Source of the DNA: Mesorhizobium xinjiangense
GTDB lineage: Bacteria > Pseudomonadota > Alphaproteobacteria > Rhizobiales > Rhizobiaceae
Direction of reading: 5' to 3'
Assembly: GCF_009749525.1 (NCBI RefSeq)
Contig: NZ_WOAC01000024.1
Location: forward strand, 1 to 64,000
Length of the DNA stretch: 64,000 nt
A program made the position numbers and the translations under genes. The notes beneath the pieces are model-generated. The model was not told the origin of the DNA. It worked only from the letters and a program-made list of their open reading frames with translations, and ran no database searches. Positions 10,917 to 22,703 of this stretch are shown here, piece by piece (the first letter of the stretch is position 1; each line of letters begins with the position of its first letter).

Positions 10917-11803
10917 TATCGCTGCACCGATTTGGGCAGGTACCGCCGGACAAGCTCTTCCATATAGGCATTGCGGCTGTCGGCCGTCTTCCCGCCCATC
11001 ACCACGGCGACAACGCGCTTGCCGTCCTGATCGACGGAGGCGGCGAGATTGTATCCGGAGGCGCGGATATAGCCGGTCTTGATGCCGTTGGCGCCGCGCA
11101 CGGTCTCCAGGATGTCGTTGTGGCCTTTGATGGTCCGGCCATTATAGGCGAAGACGCGCTTGGCGAAATAGTCGTAATATTGCGGAAAATCGCGCCGCAG
11201 CGAGATGCCGAGCCGCGCCATGTCTTCCGCCGTCGTGACCTGCGCGTCGTCGGGCAGGCCGGACGCGTTGCGAAACCGTGTCCGGTTCATGCCGAGCGCG
11301 CGCGCCTTCGCCGTCATCATCTCGGCGAAGCGTTCCTCCGTTCCGCCCAGATATTCGGCCACCGCGCAGGCGACGTCATTGGCCGATTTGACGACCAGGG
11401 CCGTGATCGCGGCCTCGGCGTCGATGCTGTCGCCGGAGCGGAAGCCGATTTTCGAGGGTGGGCGGCGTGCCGCTTGGGCAGAAATCGGGATCTGTGTGTG
11501 GAGAGACATGCGGCCCTGCTGCATTGCCTCGAACATCATGTAGAGCGTCATCATCTTGGTCAGCGATGCGGGATAACGCTCCGCCGTCGCGTTGTAGGCA
11601 TACATGACGCGGCCGGTGTTGCCGTCAACCACGATGGCTGCGTGTTTCGGCGAGTCCGGCACTTCCAGCGCCGCCGGTTCGAGCACCTGGCTCGTCGTGC
11701 AGGCCGTCGCAATCAGGCCAGCAAGGATGAGTGCAACCATCCGCGGCCATATGTGCCCGTACGCAAAAATTCGGAATCCCCTCTCCACAAGGCCCATATC
11801 CAT
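10916..11803 (-). CDS. D-alanyl-D-alanine carboxypeptidase (penicillin-binding protein, S11 family)
   Basis: S11 peptidases trim the terminal D-Ala from peptidoglycan stem peptides in the periplasm. Visible active-site motifs are SLTK (Ser80 with this start), SAN (Ser140) and KTG (Lys242), in the right order. The 295-residue protein has a hydrophobic segment MVALILAGLIATAC near residues 22-35; the Cys gives a possible but non-canonical lipobox (ATAC has Ala at -3). The start is uncertain: Met codons at 11803 and 11797 are both plausible, and a longer frame reaches 11857. There is no large C-terminal domain like that of DacA. Confidence 0.88.
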   Translation of the reverse strand: MDMGLVERGFRIFAYGHIWPRMVALILAGLIATACTTSQVLEPAALEVPDSPKHAAIVVDGNTGRVMYAYNATAERYPASLTKMMTLYMMFEAMQQGRMSLHTQIPISAQAARRPPSKIGFRSGDSIDAEAAITALVVKSANDVACAVAEYLGGTEERFAEMMTAKARALGMNRTRFRNASGLPDDAQVTTAEDMARLGISLRRDFPQYYDYFAKRVFAYNGRTIKGHNDILETVRGANGIKTGYIRASGYNLAASVDQDGKRVVAVVMGGKTADSRNAYMEELVRRYLPKSVQR

Positions 11804-12000
11804 CTCGCCGGCCCGAACCGGCGCCCTCATGCCTGTCGCGTTCCCCCGCCAAACCAATGGCCCACATTCTTGCCATGGTTGATCGGTTTCGGCAAAAGCC
11901 AGTTGTGGTCAGTCCACAGACAGGTGACCGTGAGGCGCGAACCGGCATTGCGCGGCGATGGCCGCTTGAACATGCCGTCCAATCGGTGCAAAGCATCCGC

Positions 12001-12891
12001 ATGACTTCTGCTGAGACATCGCCCCGTTCCATCGACCACCTCGTCTTGCCGACTGCGCGGCTCGACACGGCACGTGAAAGGTTGAGCGCCCTCGGCTTTA
12101 CCGTGGCGCCCAACGGCGTACACCCCTTTGGGACCGAGAATGCTTGCGTCTATCTGGCGGACGGCACCTTTCTGGAGCCGCTGATCGTGGGCGATGCCGA
12201 AAAGGCCCGTGAGGCAGTCGGGGCCGGCAATGTCTTCGTCGCCCGGGACGAGGAATTTCGCCGGCAGGTCGGCGAGGAGGGGTTTTCGGCGCTGGTCTTT
12301 GCAAGCGATGATGCGCGCGCCGATCACAGCGCCTTTGCCGATGCCGGTATGTCGGCAGGCGAAATGCTCGCCTTTTCAAGGCCCTTCGTCGACGGTGTCG
12401 GCCGCGCCGACACCGCGTCCTTCCTGCTCGCCTTCGCCGCGATCGGCGAAGCCGCGCCCTTCTTCTTCGCCTGCGAACGCGTCAATGCGCCCGATGTCGA
12501 CCGTGCGTCGCTCGAGCGCCATGACAACGGCGTCGTCTCGATCGCCGGCGTGACGATCGTGGCGGACGATCCCGATCGCATCATCGGCAAGGTGGCGACC
12601 ATCGCCGGGGCGGCGCCGGGGAATGCGGTAGAAAGCCGGCGGTTGGAACTGTCTGGCGGGGCGGTGATCGACGTCGTCGATCCCGCGGCCTTTGCCCGGC
12701 ACACGGGGACGAACGCGCCGCGCATTTCCGGTTTCGCGCTGGCGGCGGTGACCTTTCGCGTCGCCGATCCGGCCGTCGCCGAGCGCCTTTTGAAGGCCAA
12801 TGGGATCGGCTGCGAAAAGCGGGGCGGAAGCCTCATCGTTCCGGCTGCGGCCGGTCAGGGAGCCGTCTTCATGTTCGAGGAAGTGCAATGA
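12001..12891 (+). CDS. VOC-superfamily (glyoxalase-like) protein
   Basis: The 296-residue product begins with SIDHLVLPTARLDTARERLS (from about residue 10), a typical vicinal-oxygen-chelate first strand-helix, followed by FGTENACVYLADGTFLEPL. A second VOC-like half runs from about residue 170. The substrate is unknown. The start at 12001 gives a VOC domain directly at the N-terminus; the frame upstream overlaps the divergent carboxypeptidase gene. Its stop overlaps the kdsA start in an ATGA, so the two are translationally coupled, although a functional link to KDO synthesis is not obvious. Confidence 0.8.
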   Translation: MTSAETSPRSIDHLVLPTARLDTARERLSALGFTVAPNGVHPFGTENACVYLADGTFLEPLIVGDAEKAREAVGAGNVFVARDEEFRRQVGEEGFSALVFASDDARADHSAFADAGMSAGEMLAFSRPFVDGVGRADTASFLLAFAAIGEAAPFFFACERVNAPDVDRASLERHDNGVVSIAGVTIVADDPDRIIGKVATIAGAAPGNAVESRRLELSGGAVIDVVDPAAFARHTGTNAPRISGFALAAVTFRVADPAVAERLLKANGIGCEKRGGSLIVPAAAGQGAVFMFEEVQ

Positions 12892-13724
12892 ACGCGCCAC
12901 ATTCGACCGTCACCGTTGGCAATGTTGCTTTCGACAACAAGGCGCCGCTGGCCTTGATCGCCGGGCCCTGCCAGATGGAATCGCGCCAGCATGCCTTCGA
13001 CATGGCCGGCGCACTGAAAGACCTGACCCAGACGCTCGGTATCGGTCTGGTCTATAAATCCAGCTTCGACAAGGCCAACCGCACGTCGCTCGGCGCTACG
13101 CGCGGCGCTGGGCTGGAAGCGGCGCTGCCCGTGTTCGCAGACCTGCGCAAGGAATTCGGTCTACCGATCCTGACCGACATTCATAACGAGGAGCAGTGCG
13201 CCCTCGTTGCCGAAGTAGTCGACGTCCTGCAGATCCCGGCCTTCCTGTCGCGCCAGACCGACCTGCTGGTCGCGGCGGCGAAGACCGGCAAGGTGGTCAA
13301 CGTCAAGAAGGGTCAGTTCCTGGCGCCGTGGGACATGAAGAACGTCATCGGTAAGGTGACCGAGTCCGGCAACTCCAATGTCCTGGTGACCGAGCGCGGC
13401 GCATCCTTCGGCTACAACACGCTCGTCTCCGACATGCGTGCCCTGCCGATCATGGCCGATATGGGGGCGCCGGTGATCTTCGACGCCACCCATTCCGTGC
13501 AGCAGCCTGGCGGGCAGGGTGGTTCCTCGGGTGGCGAGCGGCGGTTCGTGAAGACGCTTGCGTCGGCCGCTGTGGCTGTCGGCGTCGCCGGCGTCTTCAT
13601 CGAAACGCATCACGATCCCGACAATTCGACTTCGTCGGACGGCCCCAACATGGTGCCCCTGAAGGATATGCCGGCACTGATCGAAAAGCTCATGGCCTTC
13701 GACAAGGTCGCGAAGGGAAGCTGA
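12888..13724 (+). CDS. kdsA: 3-deoxy-8-phosphooctulonate (KDO-8-phosphate) synthase
   Basis: Condenses phosphoenolpyruvate with arabinose 5-phosphate to KDO-8-phosphate for the lipopolysaccharide inner core. The 278-residue protein has IAGPCQMES, YKSSFDKANRTS, TDIHNEEQC, FLSRQTDLL, NVKKGQFLAPWDM and FDATHSVQQPGG, all diagnostic of KdsA rather than DAHP synthase. It starts within the VOC gene's ATGA overlap. In this group kdsA commonly lies between pyrG and eno, as here. Confidence 0.98.
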   Translation: MNAPHSTVTVGNVAFDNKAPLALIAGPCQMESRQHAFDMAGALKDLTQTLGIGLVYKSSFDKANRTSLGATRGAGLEAALPVFADLRKEFGLPILTDIHNEEQCALVAEVVDVLQIPAFLSRQTDLLVAAAKTGKVVNVKKGQFLAPWDMKNVIGKVTESGNSNVLVTERGASFGYNTLVSDMRALPIMADMGAPVIFDATHSVQQPGGQGGSSGGERRFVKTLASAAVAVGVAGVFIETHHDPDNSTSSDGPNMVPLKDMPALIEKLMAFDKVAKGS

Positions 13725-13792
13725 TGCCGGCGGTTGAGCTTGCGCTTTGCCGGCTGTAGGCTTTGCCGAGCGGGGGACGATGGGAGGATACC

Positions 13793-13996
13793 ATGACAGT
13801 CGCCCGCGTTACCGAGATCACGGCGGATTCGGACAAGAGCTTCGAGGATGCCGTGGAAAAAGGCGTCGCCCGTGCGGTCAAGACGCTGAAGCACGTCTCA
13901 GGTGCCTGGATCCAGGAGCAAAAGGTCGTCGTCGAGAACGGCAAGATCACCGGCTACCGGGTCAATATGAAGGTGACCTTCATCCTGATGGACTGA
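13793..13996 (+). CDS. Dodecin family flavin-binding protein
   Basis: Dodecins are small dodecameric proteins that bind and buffer flavins. The 67-residue product MTVARVTEITADSDKSFEDA... with a central GAWIQEQKVVVENGKITGYR matches the family, including the Trp (residue 39) that stacks on the flavin ring. The start at 13793 is preceded by GGGAGGA at a good distance; the longer frame upstream is not needed. It lies alone between kdsA and eno on the same strand. Confidence 0.93.
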   Translation: MTVARVTEITADSDKSFEDAVEKGVARAVKTLKHVSGAWIQEQKVVVENGKITGYRVNMKVTFILMD

Positions 13997-14189
13997 ACGG
14001 CCGATCCCGGCCCTCGTCGTCGGCGGTGCCTGCCGGGTGCCGCTGACCCGCGGTGACGCGGTGTCGGCAAGCGTGATTTGCTCTTATTGCCTGCGTAACA
14101 CGATCGTGTCGCCTGCTGCCATTCCAAAGGCATTGTCGGCGCCGGCGAATCTCGGGCGCGCGGATTGTATTTTCGCGGTCATTGAGTAA

Positions 14190-15509
<1,320 letters not shown>

Positions 15510-15534
15510 GGCCGGCAGCGATTCCGGTGTCGAA

Positions 15535-15560
15535 GGGCGGGACGTTGTCCCGTCCTTTTT
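15535..15560 (+). terminator. Rho-independent terminator after eno
   Basis: gggcgggac, loop gtt, then gtcccgtcc forms a 9-bp stem with one G-T pair, directly followed by ttttt at 15556-15560. It separates eno from ftsB. Confidence 0.88.
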
Positions 15561-15661
15561 CATGTCGAATCGTCCGACGTTTTGCGGCCGTCGCACGCCC
15601 ATCCTAACCCGCTGTTAAGCACGTCCGCCCGATATTGGCGCAAAGAGGATTGCGTTCAGGC

Positions 15662-15988
15662 ATGTGGACCCGCCAACACAAGAAAAGAAACACCGGGCGC
15701 TTCATCGTGCCCGCATTGTCCGTCCTGTTTCTCAGCTATTTCGGCTTTCACGCCTATCACGGCGAATTCGGCATCTATTCGAAGTACCAGCTCGAGGCGC
15801 GCGAGGCCGAATTGACCGCGATCCTCGACCGTACGCGCGCCGAGCGCATCCGACTGGAGCGCAGGGTCCAGCTTCTGCACGACGGCACGCTGGACAAGGA
15901 CATGCTGGACGAACAGGCGCGCCGCGCGCTCAACCTGTCGCATCCCGACGAGGTGACGATCATGAAATCATTCATCGGCGCCAATTAA
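15662..15988 (+). CDS. FtsB/DivIC-like septum formation initiator
   Basis: The 108-residue protein has a short basic N-terminus, one membrane segment (about residues 13-30) and a coiled-coil periplasmic part (YQLEAREAELTAILDRTRAERIRLERRV), the layout of FtsB/DivIC divisome proteins that pair with FtsL and FtsQ. It ends with RALNLSHPDEVTI, the conserved C-terminal block. The ATG at 15662 is preferred over a TTG at 15635. Position between eno and pdhA matches the usual ftsB position in alphaproteobacteria. Confidence 0.93.
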   Translation: MWTRQHKKRNTGRFIVPALSVLFLSYFGFHAYHGEFGIYSKYQLEAREAELTAILDRTRAERIRLERRVQLLHDGTLDKDMLDEQARRALNLSHPDEVTIMKSFIGAN

Positions 15989-16005
15989 CCGAAATCGGGT
16001 TAATT
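15983..16005. other. Hairpin over the ftsB stop codon
   Basis: aattaacc, loop gaaatcg, ggttaatt makes a perfect 8-bp inverted repeat that includes the ftsB TAA stop, followed by an AT-rich but broken T tract (gttgatatttgtaatatttt). It may be a weak terminator or a regulatory element ahead of the pdh operon. Confidence 0.45.
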
Positions 16006-16044
16006 GTTGATATTTGTAATATTTTGAAACATTTGCTGCATGAC

Positions 16045-16068
16045 AGCCATGCGTTTTTCCGCATGGCT
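16045..16068. other. Perfect 9-bp hairpin upstream of pdhA
   Basis: agccatgcg, loop tttttc, cgcatggct is a perfect inverted repeat about 100 nt before pdhA, in an AT-rich region likely to contain the pdh promoter. It could be an operator or leader hairpin; no T tract follows, so it is not a standard terminator. Confidence 0.45.
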
Positions 16069-16168
16069 CATCGCTCGCCTGCATGCTAGCTTCATGCGGA
16101 ATTGGGGGGTGCAGCACGCGCGAAACTCCCCGCTATGTCCGTCAAGAGACATGTCCAGGGAGTGAAGC

Positions 16169-17209
16169 ATGGCCGCGACGAAGCGAACGTCTGCGAAATC
16201 CAAATCCTCATCCGATTCACCTGTATCCCTCAAAGCGCCGAAGCCGGCCGATTTTACCAAGGAGCAGGAGCTTGACGCCTATCGCGGCATGCTCTTGATC
16301 CGCCGCTTCGAGGAGAAGGCGGGCCAGCTCTACGGCATGGGTTTCATCGGCGGCTTCTGTCACCTCTATATCGGCCAGGAGGCGGTCGTCACCGGCCTCA
16401 AGATGGCGATCGAGAAGGGCGACCAGATGGTCACCGCCTATCGCGATCACGGCCATATGCTGGCCATGGAGATGTCGCCGCGTGGCGTGATGGCCGAGCT
16501 TACCGGCCGCCGGGGCGGCTATTCCAGGGGCAAGGGCGGCTCCATGCATATGTTCTCCAAGGAGAAGAATTTTTATGGCGGCCACGGCATCGTCGGCGCC
16601 CAGGTGCCGATCGGCACCGGCATGGCGTTTGCCAATCAGTATCGCGAGAACGCGAATGTCTCGCTGACTTTCTTCGGTGACGGCGCGGCCAATCAGGGCC
16701 AGGTCTATGAGAGCTTCAACATGGCTTCGCTGTGGAAGCTGCCGGTGATCTACGTCATCGAGAACAACCGTTATGCGATGGGCACGTCGGTGTCGCGTTC
16801 CTCGGCCGAGACGGATTTCTCGCATCGCGGCCTGTCGTTCAAGATTCCGGGCATCCAGATCGACGGCATGGATGTGCGCGCCGTCAAGGCGGCCGGCGAG
16901 ATGGCGGCCGAATGGTGCCGCGCCGGCAAGGGGCCGATCATCCTCGAAATGCAGACCTACCGCTATCGCGGGCATTCCATGTCCGACCCGGCAAAGTACC
17001 GCTCCAAGGACGAAGTGCAGAAGATGCGCTCCGAGCACGATCCGATCGAGCAGGTCAAAAGTCGCCTGGTCGAGAAGACGTGGGCGAGCGAGGACGATCT
17101 CAAGGCGATCGACAAGGAGGTGCGCGACATCGTTGCCGATGCGGCCGAGTTCGCGCAGTCCGATCCGGAGCCGGATGTGTCCGAGCTCTACACGGACATC
17201 ACGCACTGA
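16169..17209 (+). CDS. pdhA: Pyruvate dehydrogenase E1 component, alpha subunit
   Basis: E1-alpha binds thiamine diphosphate and, with E1-beta, decarboxylates pyruvate and acetylates the lipoyl group of E2. The 346-residue protein shows LIRRFEEKAGQLYGMG, GFCHLYIGQEAV, the ThDP motif beginning GDGAANQGQVYESFN and ending IENN, and YRYRGHSMSDPAKYR (phosphorylation-loop region). The N-terminal 25 residues are a basic Ser/Lys-rich extension. GGGAG precedes the ATG at 16169. It heads pdhA-pdhB-pdhC, with 14-nt and 13-nt gaps. Confidence 0.98.
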   Translation: MAATKRTSAKSKSSSDSPVSLKAPKPADFTKEQELDAYRGMLLIRRFEEKAGQLYGMGFIGGFCHLYIGQEAVVTGLKMAIEKGDQMVTAYRDHGHMLAMEMSPRGVMAELTGRRGGYSRGKGGSMHMFSKEKNFYGGHGIVGAQVPIGTGMAFANQYRENANVSLTFFGDGAANQGQVYESFNMASLWKLPVIYVIENNRYAMGTSVSRSSAETDFSHRGLSFKIPGIQIDGMDVRAVKAAGEMAAEWCRAGKGPIILEMQTYRYRGHSMSDPAKYRSKDEVQKMRSEHDPIEQVKSRLVEKTWASEDDLKAIDKEVRDIVADAAEFAQSDPEPDVSELYTDITH

Positions 17210-17223
17210 CGGGAGGGTAGCAC

Positions 17224-18666
<1,443 letters not shown>

Positions 18667-18679
18667 GGGAGGGCAAGCC

Positions 18680-20080
18680 ATGCCGATCAACATCACCATG
18701 CCGGCCCTCTCACCAACGATGGAAGAGGGCAATCTCGCCAAGTGGCTGGTTAAGGAGGGCGACACGGTCGCCCCCGGCGACGTGATAGCCGAGATCGAGA
18801 CCGACAAGGCGACGATGGAAGTCGAAGCCGTCGACGAGGGAACGGTCGCCAAGATCGTCGTGCCCGAAGGTACGGAGGCCGTGAAGGTCAACGCGCTGAT
18901 CGCGGTATTGGCCGAGGAGGGCGAGGACGCCGCCGAAGCCGCGAAGGCCGCCGGCGACGGAGCATCAAAGGCGAAATCGGCCGACGACGGGGCCGCGGAG
19001 AAAGCGGAAACTCCCTCTTCTTCCGTTGAGGGGGAGGCGTCTGCGACGCAAACGGAGGCGGGTGCCGACGCCAAGCCCTCAGAATCGACACCCACCCCGG
19101 CGCCCAGCGCCGTCTCTTCCCCCAAGGAGGAGAGAAAAGACGGCCGCGTCTTCGCTTCGCCGCTTGCCCGGCGCATCGCCAAGGACGCCGGCGTAGATAT
19201 TGCGGCTCTCTCCGGCTCTGGCCCCAAGGGCCGCGTCGTCAAGGCCGACGTCGAAAAGGCGATTTCCGAAGGTGGCATACCGAAGGCTGCGGCCGAGGCC
19301 AAGGCGCCGGCCGGCCCCGCGCTCAAGCCGATGTCGGACGACGCGGTGCTGAAACTGTTCGAGGAGGGTTCCTACGACCTCGTTCCGCATGACAATATGC
19401 GCAAGACCATCGCCCGCCGGCTGGTCGAGGCCAAGTCGACCATCCCGCATTTCTACCTGACCGTCGATTGCGAGATCGACGCGCTTCTGGCGCTGCGCAA
19501 GCAGCTCAACGACGCCGCACCCGTCCGCAAGGGCGAAAAGGGCGATGTGCCGGCTTACAAGCTGTCCGTCAACGACATGATCATCAAGGCGATGGCCATG
19601 GCGCTCATGGCGGTGCCGGAGGCCAACGCCTCGTGGACCGAAGCCAACATGGTCAAGCATCACCATGCCGATGTCGGCGTCGCGGTCTCGATCCCGGGCG
19701 GGCTCATCACGCCGATCGTGAAAAAGGCTGATGAGAAGACCTTGTCGGTCATTTCGAACGAGATGAAGGACCTCGCCGCGCGCGCCCGTTCCCGCAAGTT
19801 GAAGCCCGAAGAATATCAGGGCGGCACGACAGCGGTCTCCAATCTCGGCATGTTCGGCATCAAGGACTTTTCCGCCGTCATCAACCCGCCGCATGCGACC
19901 ATCCTGGCCGTCGGCGCCGGCGAGCAGCGGGCGGTGGTCAAGGACGGGGAGATCAAACCCGCCACCATCATGTCGGTGACGCTGTCGACGGACCACCGCG
20001 CCGTCGACGGGGCGCTCGGCGCCGAACTGCTCGCCGCCTTCAAGACCTATATCGAAAACCCGATGGGGATGCTGGTGTAG
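18680..20080 (+). CDS. pdhC: Pyruvate dehydrogenase E2, dihydrolipoamide acetyltransferase
   Basis: E2 is the core of the PDH complex and transfers the acetyl group to CoA. The 466-residue protein has a lipoyl domain (lipoyl Lys43 in [11 protein letters not shown]), a long Ala/Glu/Ser/Pro-rich linker (about 80-152), an E3/E1-binding domain ([36 protein letters not shown], about 155-193), a second linker, and the catalytic domain ending in [16 protein letters not shown] with the active-site His of DHRAVDG. It follows pdhB by 13 nt. Part of the first linker may derive from a decayed palindromic repeat. Confidence 0.98.
   Translation: MPINITMPALSPTMEEGNLAKWLVKEGDTVAPGDVIAEIETDKATMEVEAVDEGTVAKIVVPEGTEAVKVNALIAVLAEEGEDAAEAAKAAGDGASKAKSADDGAAEKAETPSSSVEGEASATQTEAGADAKPSESTPTPAPSAVSSPKEERKDGRVFASPLARRIAKDAGVDIAALSGSGPKGRVVKADVEKAISEGGIPKAAAEAKAPAGPALKPMSDDAVLKLFEEGSYDLVPHDNMRKTIARRLVEAKSTIPHFYLTVDCEIDALLALRKQLNDAAPVRKGEKGDVPAYKLSVNDMIIKAMAMALMAVPEANASWTEANMVKHHHADVGVAVSIPGGLITPIVKKADEKTLSVISNEMKDLAARARSRKLKPEEYQGGTTAVSNLGMFGIKDFSAVINPPHATILAVGAGEQRAVVKDGEIKPATIMSVTLSTDHRAVDGALGAELLAAFKTYIENPMGMLV
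19011..19139. repeat. Possible decayed palindromic element inside the pdhC linker
   Basis: The stretch opens with ctccctcttcttccgttgag followed by ggggagg, and closes with ctcttcccccaaggaggaga. These ends are imperfect inverted copies, with an internal ccaccccggcgccc block. The layout resembles the intact element in pdhB (17486-17609), also in frame and also in an inter-domain linker. The match is much weaker, so coincidence of composition remains possible. Confidence 0.4.
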
Positions 20081-20089
20081 CAACGCTAT

Positions 20090-20110
20090 CCCTTCCCCAT
20101 TGGGGAAGGG
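20090..20110. repeat. 9-bp perfect palindrome after pdhC
   Basis: cccttcccc, loop att, ggggaaggg, starting 10 nt after the pdhC stop and 27 nt before the next start. No T tract follows, so it is more likely a REP-like hairpin that stabilises or partially attenuates the pdh message than a true terminator. Confidence 0.65.
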
Positions 20111-20136
20111 GTTCAGCATGGCGAGAAGGGGACAGC

Positions 20137-20775
20137 ATGAAGACCATCCTCTGCTATGGCGATTCGCTGACCTGGGGCTACGATCCGCGTGGGCCGGGAC
20201 GCCATGCCTTGCACGATCGCTGGCCGAATGCCCTCGAGGCCGCGCTCGGCGCGGACGTCCATGTGATCGCTGAAGGGCTCAACGGACGCACGACCGTTTT
20301 CGATGATTTTGCCGCCGGCGCCGATCGCAATGGCGCGCGCACCCTGCCGACGCTGCTGATGACCCATGCGCCGCTCGACCTCGTCATCCTGATGCTCGGC
20401 ACCAATGACATGAAACCCTTCATCTGCGGCCATGCGATCGGCGCCAAGCAAGGCATGCAGCGCCTGATCGACATCGTGCGCGGGCATGACTATCCGCTGG
20501 ACGCCGAGCCGCCCGAAATCCTCATCATGTCGCCGCCCGCCCTGTGCGAGACGGCGGACCCGGATTTCGCAGCCCTGTTCGCCGGCGGGATCAGGCAGTC
20601 GCAAATGCTGGCGAGCCTTTATTCCGATCTCGCCGACATTGAAGGGTGCGGCTTTTTCGACGCCGGATCGGTGGCTGTGACGAGCCCGGCCGACGGTGTC
20701 CATCTCGATGCCGACAACACACGTGCCATCGGTCGCGGTCTCGAGCCGATCGTGCGCGTGATGCTGGGCATGTGA
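20137..20775 (+). CDS. SGNH/GDSL-family esterase-like hydrolase
   Basis: The 212-residue protein has the SGNH blocks: CYGDSLTWGYDPRG (nucleophile Ser in GDSL), a Gly/Asn block near GLNGRTTVFDD, LMLGTNDMK (block III Asn) and ADGVHLDADN (Asp/His of block V). It has no signal peptide, so a cytoplasmic role is likely. Arylesterase-like proteins of this type commonly sit between pdhC and lpdA in Rhizobiales (recall), but no role in PDH is established. It is 56 nt after pdhC and 17 nt before lpdA. Confidence 0.88.
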   Translation: MKTILCYGDSLTWGYDPRGPGRHALHDRWPNALEAALGADVHVIAEGLNGRTTVFDDFAAGADRNGARTLPTLLMTHAPLDLVILMLGTNDMKPFICGHAIGAKQGMQRLIDIVRGHDYPLDAEPPEILIMSPPALCETADPDFAALFAGGIRQSQMLASLYSDLADIEGCGFFDAGSVAVTSPADGVHLDADNTRAIGRGLEPIVRVMLGM

Positions 20776-20792
20776 CAAGCAAGGAGATCAAA

Positions 20793-22238
20793 GTGGCCGA
20801 CAACTACGATGTCATCATCATCGGCTCCGGCCCCGGCGGCTATGTGACGGCGGTGCGTTCGGCGCAGCTCGGCTTCAAGACGGCGATCGTCGAGCGCGAG
20901 CATCTGGGCGGCATCTGCTGCAACTGGGGCTGCATCCCGACCAAGGCGCTGCTGCGCTCGGCCGAGATCATGCACTATGCCGAGGACGCCAAGAGCTACG
21001 GCCTGACGATCGAAGGTACGGTGAAGGCGGACCTGAAGGCGATCGTCGAGCGCTCGCGCGGCGTGGCCGAGCGCATGAATGGCGGCGTCGGCATGCTGAT
21101 GAAGAAGAACAAGGTCGACGTCATCTGGGGCGAGGCGAAGCTGACCAAGCCGGGCGAAATCACCGTTTCCAAGCCGTCGAAGAAGCCGATGGAGCCGCAG
21201 GCGCCCCTCCCGAAGAACATCAAGGGCGAGGGAAACTATACGGCCAAGCACATCATTCTGGCGACCGGCGCCCGGCCGCGTGTGCTGCCGGGCATCGAGC
21301 CCGACGGCAAGCTCATCTGGACCTATTTCGAGGCCCTCGTGCCGAAGGAAATGCCGAAGTCGCTCATCGTCATGGGCTCGGGCGCCATCGGCATCGAGTT
21401 CGCCAGCTTCTACCGAACGCTCGGCGTCGAGGTAACGGTGGTGGAACTGTTGCCGCAGGTCATGCCGGTCGAGGACGCCGAGATCTCGAAATTCGCCCAG
21501 AAGCGGTTCGAGAAGCAGGGCATGAAGATCCTGCTCGATGCCAAGGTGACGAAGGTCGAGAAAGGTGGCAATTCCGTCACCGCCCATGTCGAGACAAAGG
21601 GCGGCAAGGTGGAGAAGATCACTGCAGATCGGATGATTTCAGCCGTCGGCGTGCAGGGCAACATTGAAAATCTCGGCCTGGAAGAGCTGGGCGTGAAGAC
21701 GGACCGCGACTGCGTCGCGATCGACGAATGGTGCCGCACCAATGTGCCCGGCCTCTATGCCATCGGCGACGTCGCCGGCCCGCCGATGCTGGCCCACAAG
21801 GCCGAGCACGAGGGCGTCGTCTGTGTCGAGAAGATCGCCGGATTGCCGGGCCTTCACCCGCTGGACAAATCGCTCGTGCCGGGCTGCACCTATTGCCAGC
21901 CCCAGGTCGCCTCGGTCGGTCTGACCGAAGCCAAGGCAAAGGAGGCCGGCCACGATATCCGTGTCGGACGCTTCCCCTTCGTCGCCAACGGCAAGGCCAT
22001 CGCGCTCGGCGAGGACCAGGGCCTGGTCAAGACGATCTTCGACAGGAAGACGGGCCAGCTTCTCGGTGCCCATATGGTGGGCGCCGAGGTGACCGAGCTC
22101 ATCCAGGGCTTCGTCGTCGCCATGAACCTGGAGACGACGGAGGAAGAGCTGATGCACACGATCTTCCCGCACCCGACCCTGTCGGAAACGATGAAGGAAA
22201 GCGTGCTCGACGCCTATGGCCGGGCGTTGAACATGTGA
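20793..22238 (+). CDS. lpdA: Dihydrolipoyl dehydrogenase (E3)
   Basis: E3 reoxidises dihydrolipoamide on E2 with NAD+. The 481-residue flavoprotein has the FAD motif IIIGSGPGGYVTAV, the redox-active disulfide in GGICCNWGCIPTKALL (C-x4-C plus one adjacent extra Cys), the NAD motif MGSGAIGIEFASFYRTLG and the C-terminal HPTLSETM with the catalytic His. The start is the GTG at 20793 because AAGGAG lies 7 nt upstream; the frame remains open to 20646 only by overlapping the SGNH gene. Confidence 0.97.
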   Translation: MADNYDVIIIGSGPGGYVTAVRSAQLGFKTAIVEREHLGGICCNWGCIPTKALLRSAEIMHYAEDAKSYGLTIEGTVKADLKAIVERSRGVAERMNGGVGMLMKKNKVDVIWGEAKLTKPGEITVSKPSKKPMEPQAPLPKNIKGEGNYTAKHIILATGARPRVLPGIEPDGKLIWTYFEALVPKEMPKSLIVMGSGAIGIEFASFYRTLGVEVTVVELLPQVMPVEDAEISKFAQKRFEKQGMKILLDAKVTKVEKGGNSVTAHVETKGGKVEKITADRMISAVGVQGNIENLGLEELGVKTDRDCVAIDEWCRTNVPGLYAIGDVAGPPMLAHKAEHEGVVCVEKIAGLPGLHPLDKSLVPGCTYCQPQVASVGLTEAKAKEAGHDIRVGRFPFVANGKAIALGEDQGLVKTIFDRKTGQLLGAHMVGAEVTELIQGFVVAMNLETTEEELMHTIFPHPTLSETMKESVLDAYGRALNM

Positions 22239-22352
22239 AGCGGCGGCGCGCCTGTCCGCCGGGGGTGTTAAGGCCCGGCCGGGCGCCATATATTCGGTTC
22301 CGGAAAACTGCGTCATTGTGACGGCGGCCATGTCCGGCAAGAGGAGCTGACG

Positions 22353-22637
22353 ATGGATCAAAGCATGGGAATCATGGGCATGCCGGGCGTCGGCTTCTTC
22401 GGCATGCTGCTGGTCGGCTTTCTCGCCGGCTACGTGGCCGAGCGCACGATGAACCGCGACCACGGCCTGTTGACCAACATCCTCGTTGGCATTGCCGGCT
22501 CATTCGTCGGCGGAACGCTGGCGAGCCTGATCGGAATCCATTATCAGGGCTTTTTGGGCAATCTGGTCGTGGCGATTGCCGGCGCCGTCCTCATCCTTTG
22601 GTTCTTTGGCCGCTCGCAAAAGGGCGCACGAAACTAG
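22353..22637 (+). CDS. GlsB/YeaQ/YmgE-family small membrane protein
   Basis: The 94-residue protein has about three hydrophobic segments with glycine motifs (GMLLVGFLAGYVAERTM, NILVGIAGSFVGGTLASLIG, GNLVVAIAGAVLILWFF), the pattern of the transglycosylase-associated/GlsB family, whose members are linked to envelope stress and whose function is not settled. It sits between lpdA and lipA with 114-nt and 66-nt gaps. A good AAGAGGAG-type site precedes the ATG. Confidence 0.85.
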   Translation: MDQSMGIMGMPGVGFFGMLLVGFLAGYVAERTMNRDHGLLTNILVGIAGSFVGGTLASLIGIHYQGFLGNLVVAIAGAVLILWFFGRSQKGARN

Positions 22638-22703
22638 AAGCAATTCCGGGCAATCGGATATCCGTCCGGAACTGCGAAGCGATGAACCGATCTAGGAAAT
22701 TCC

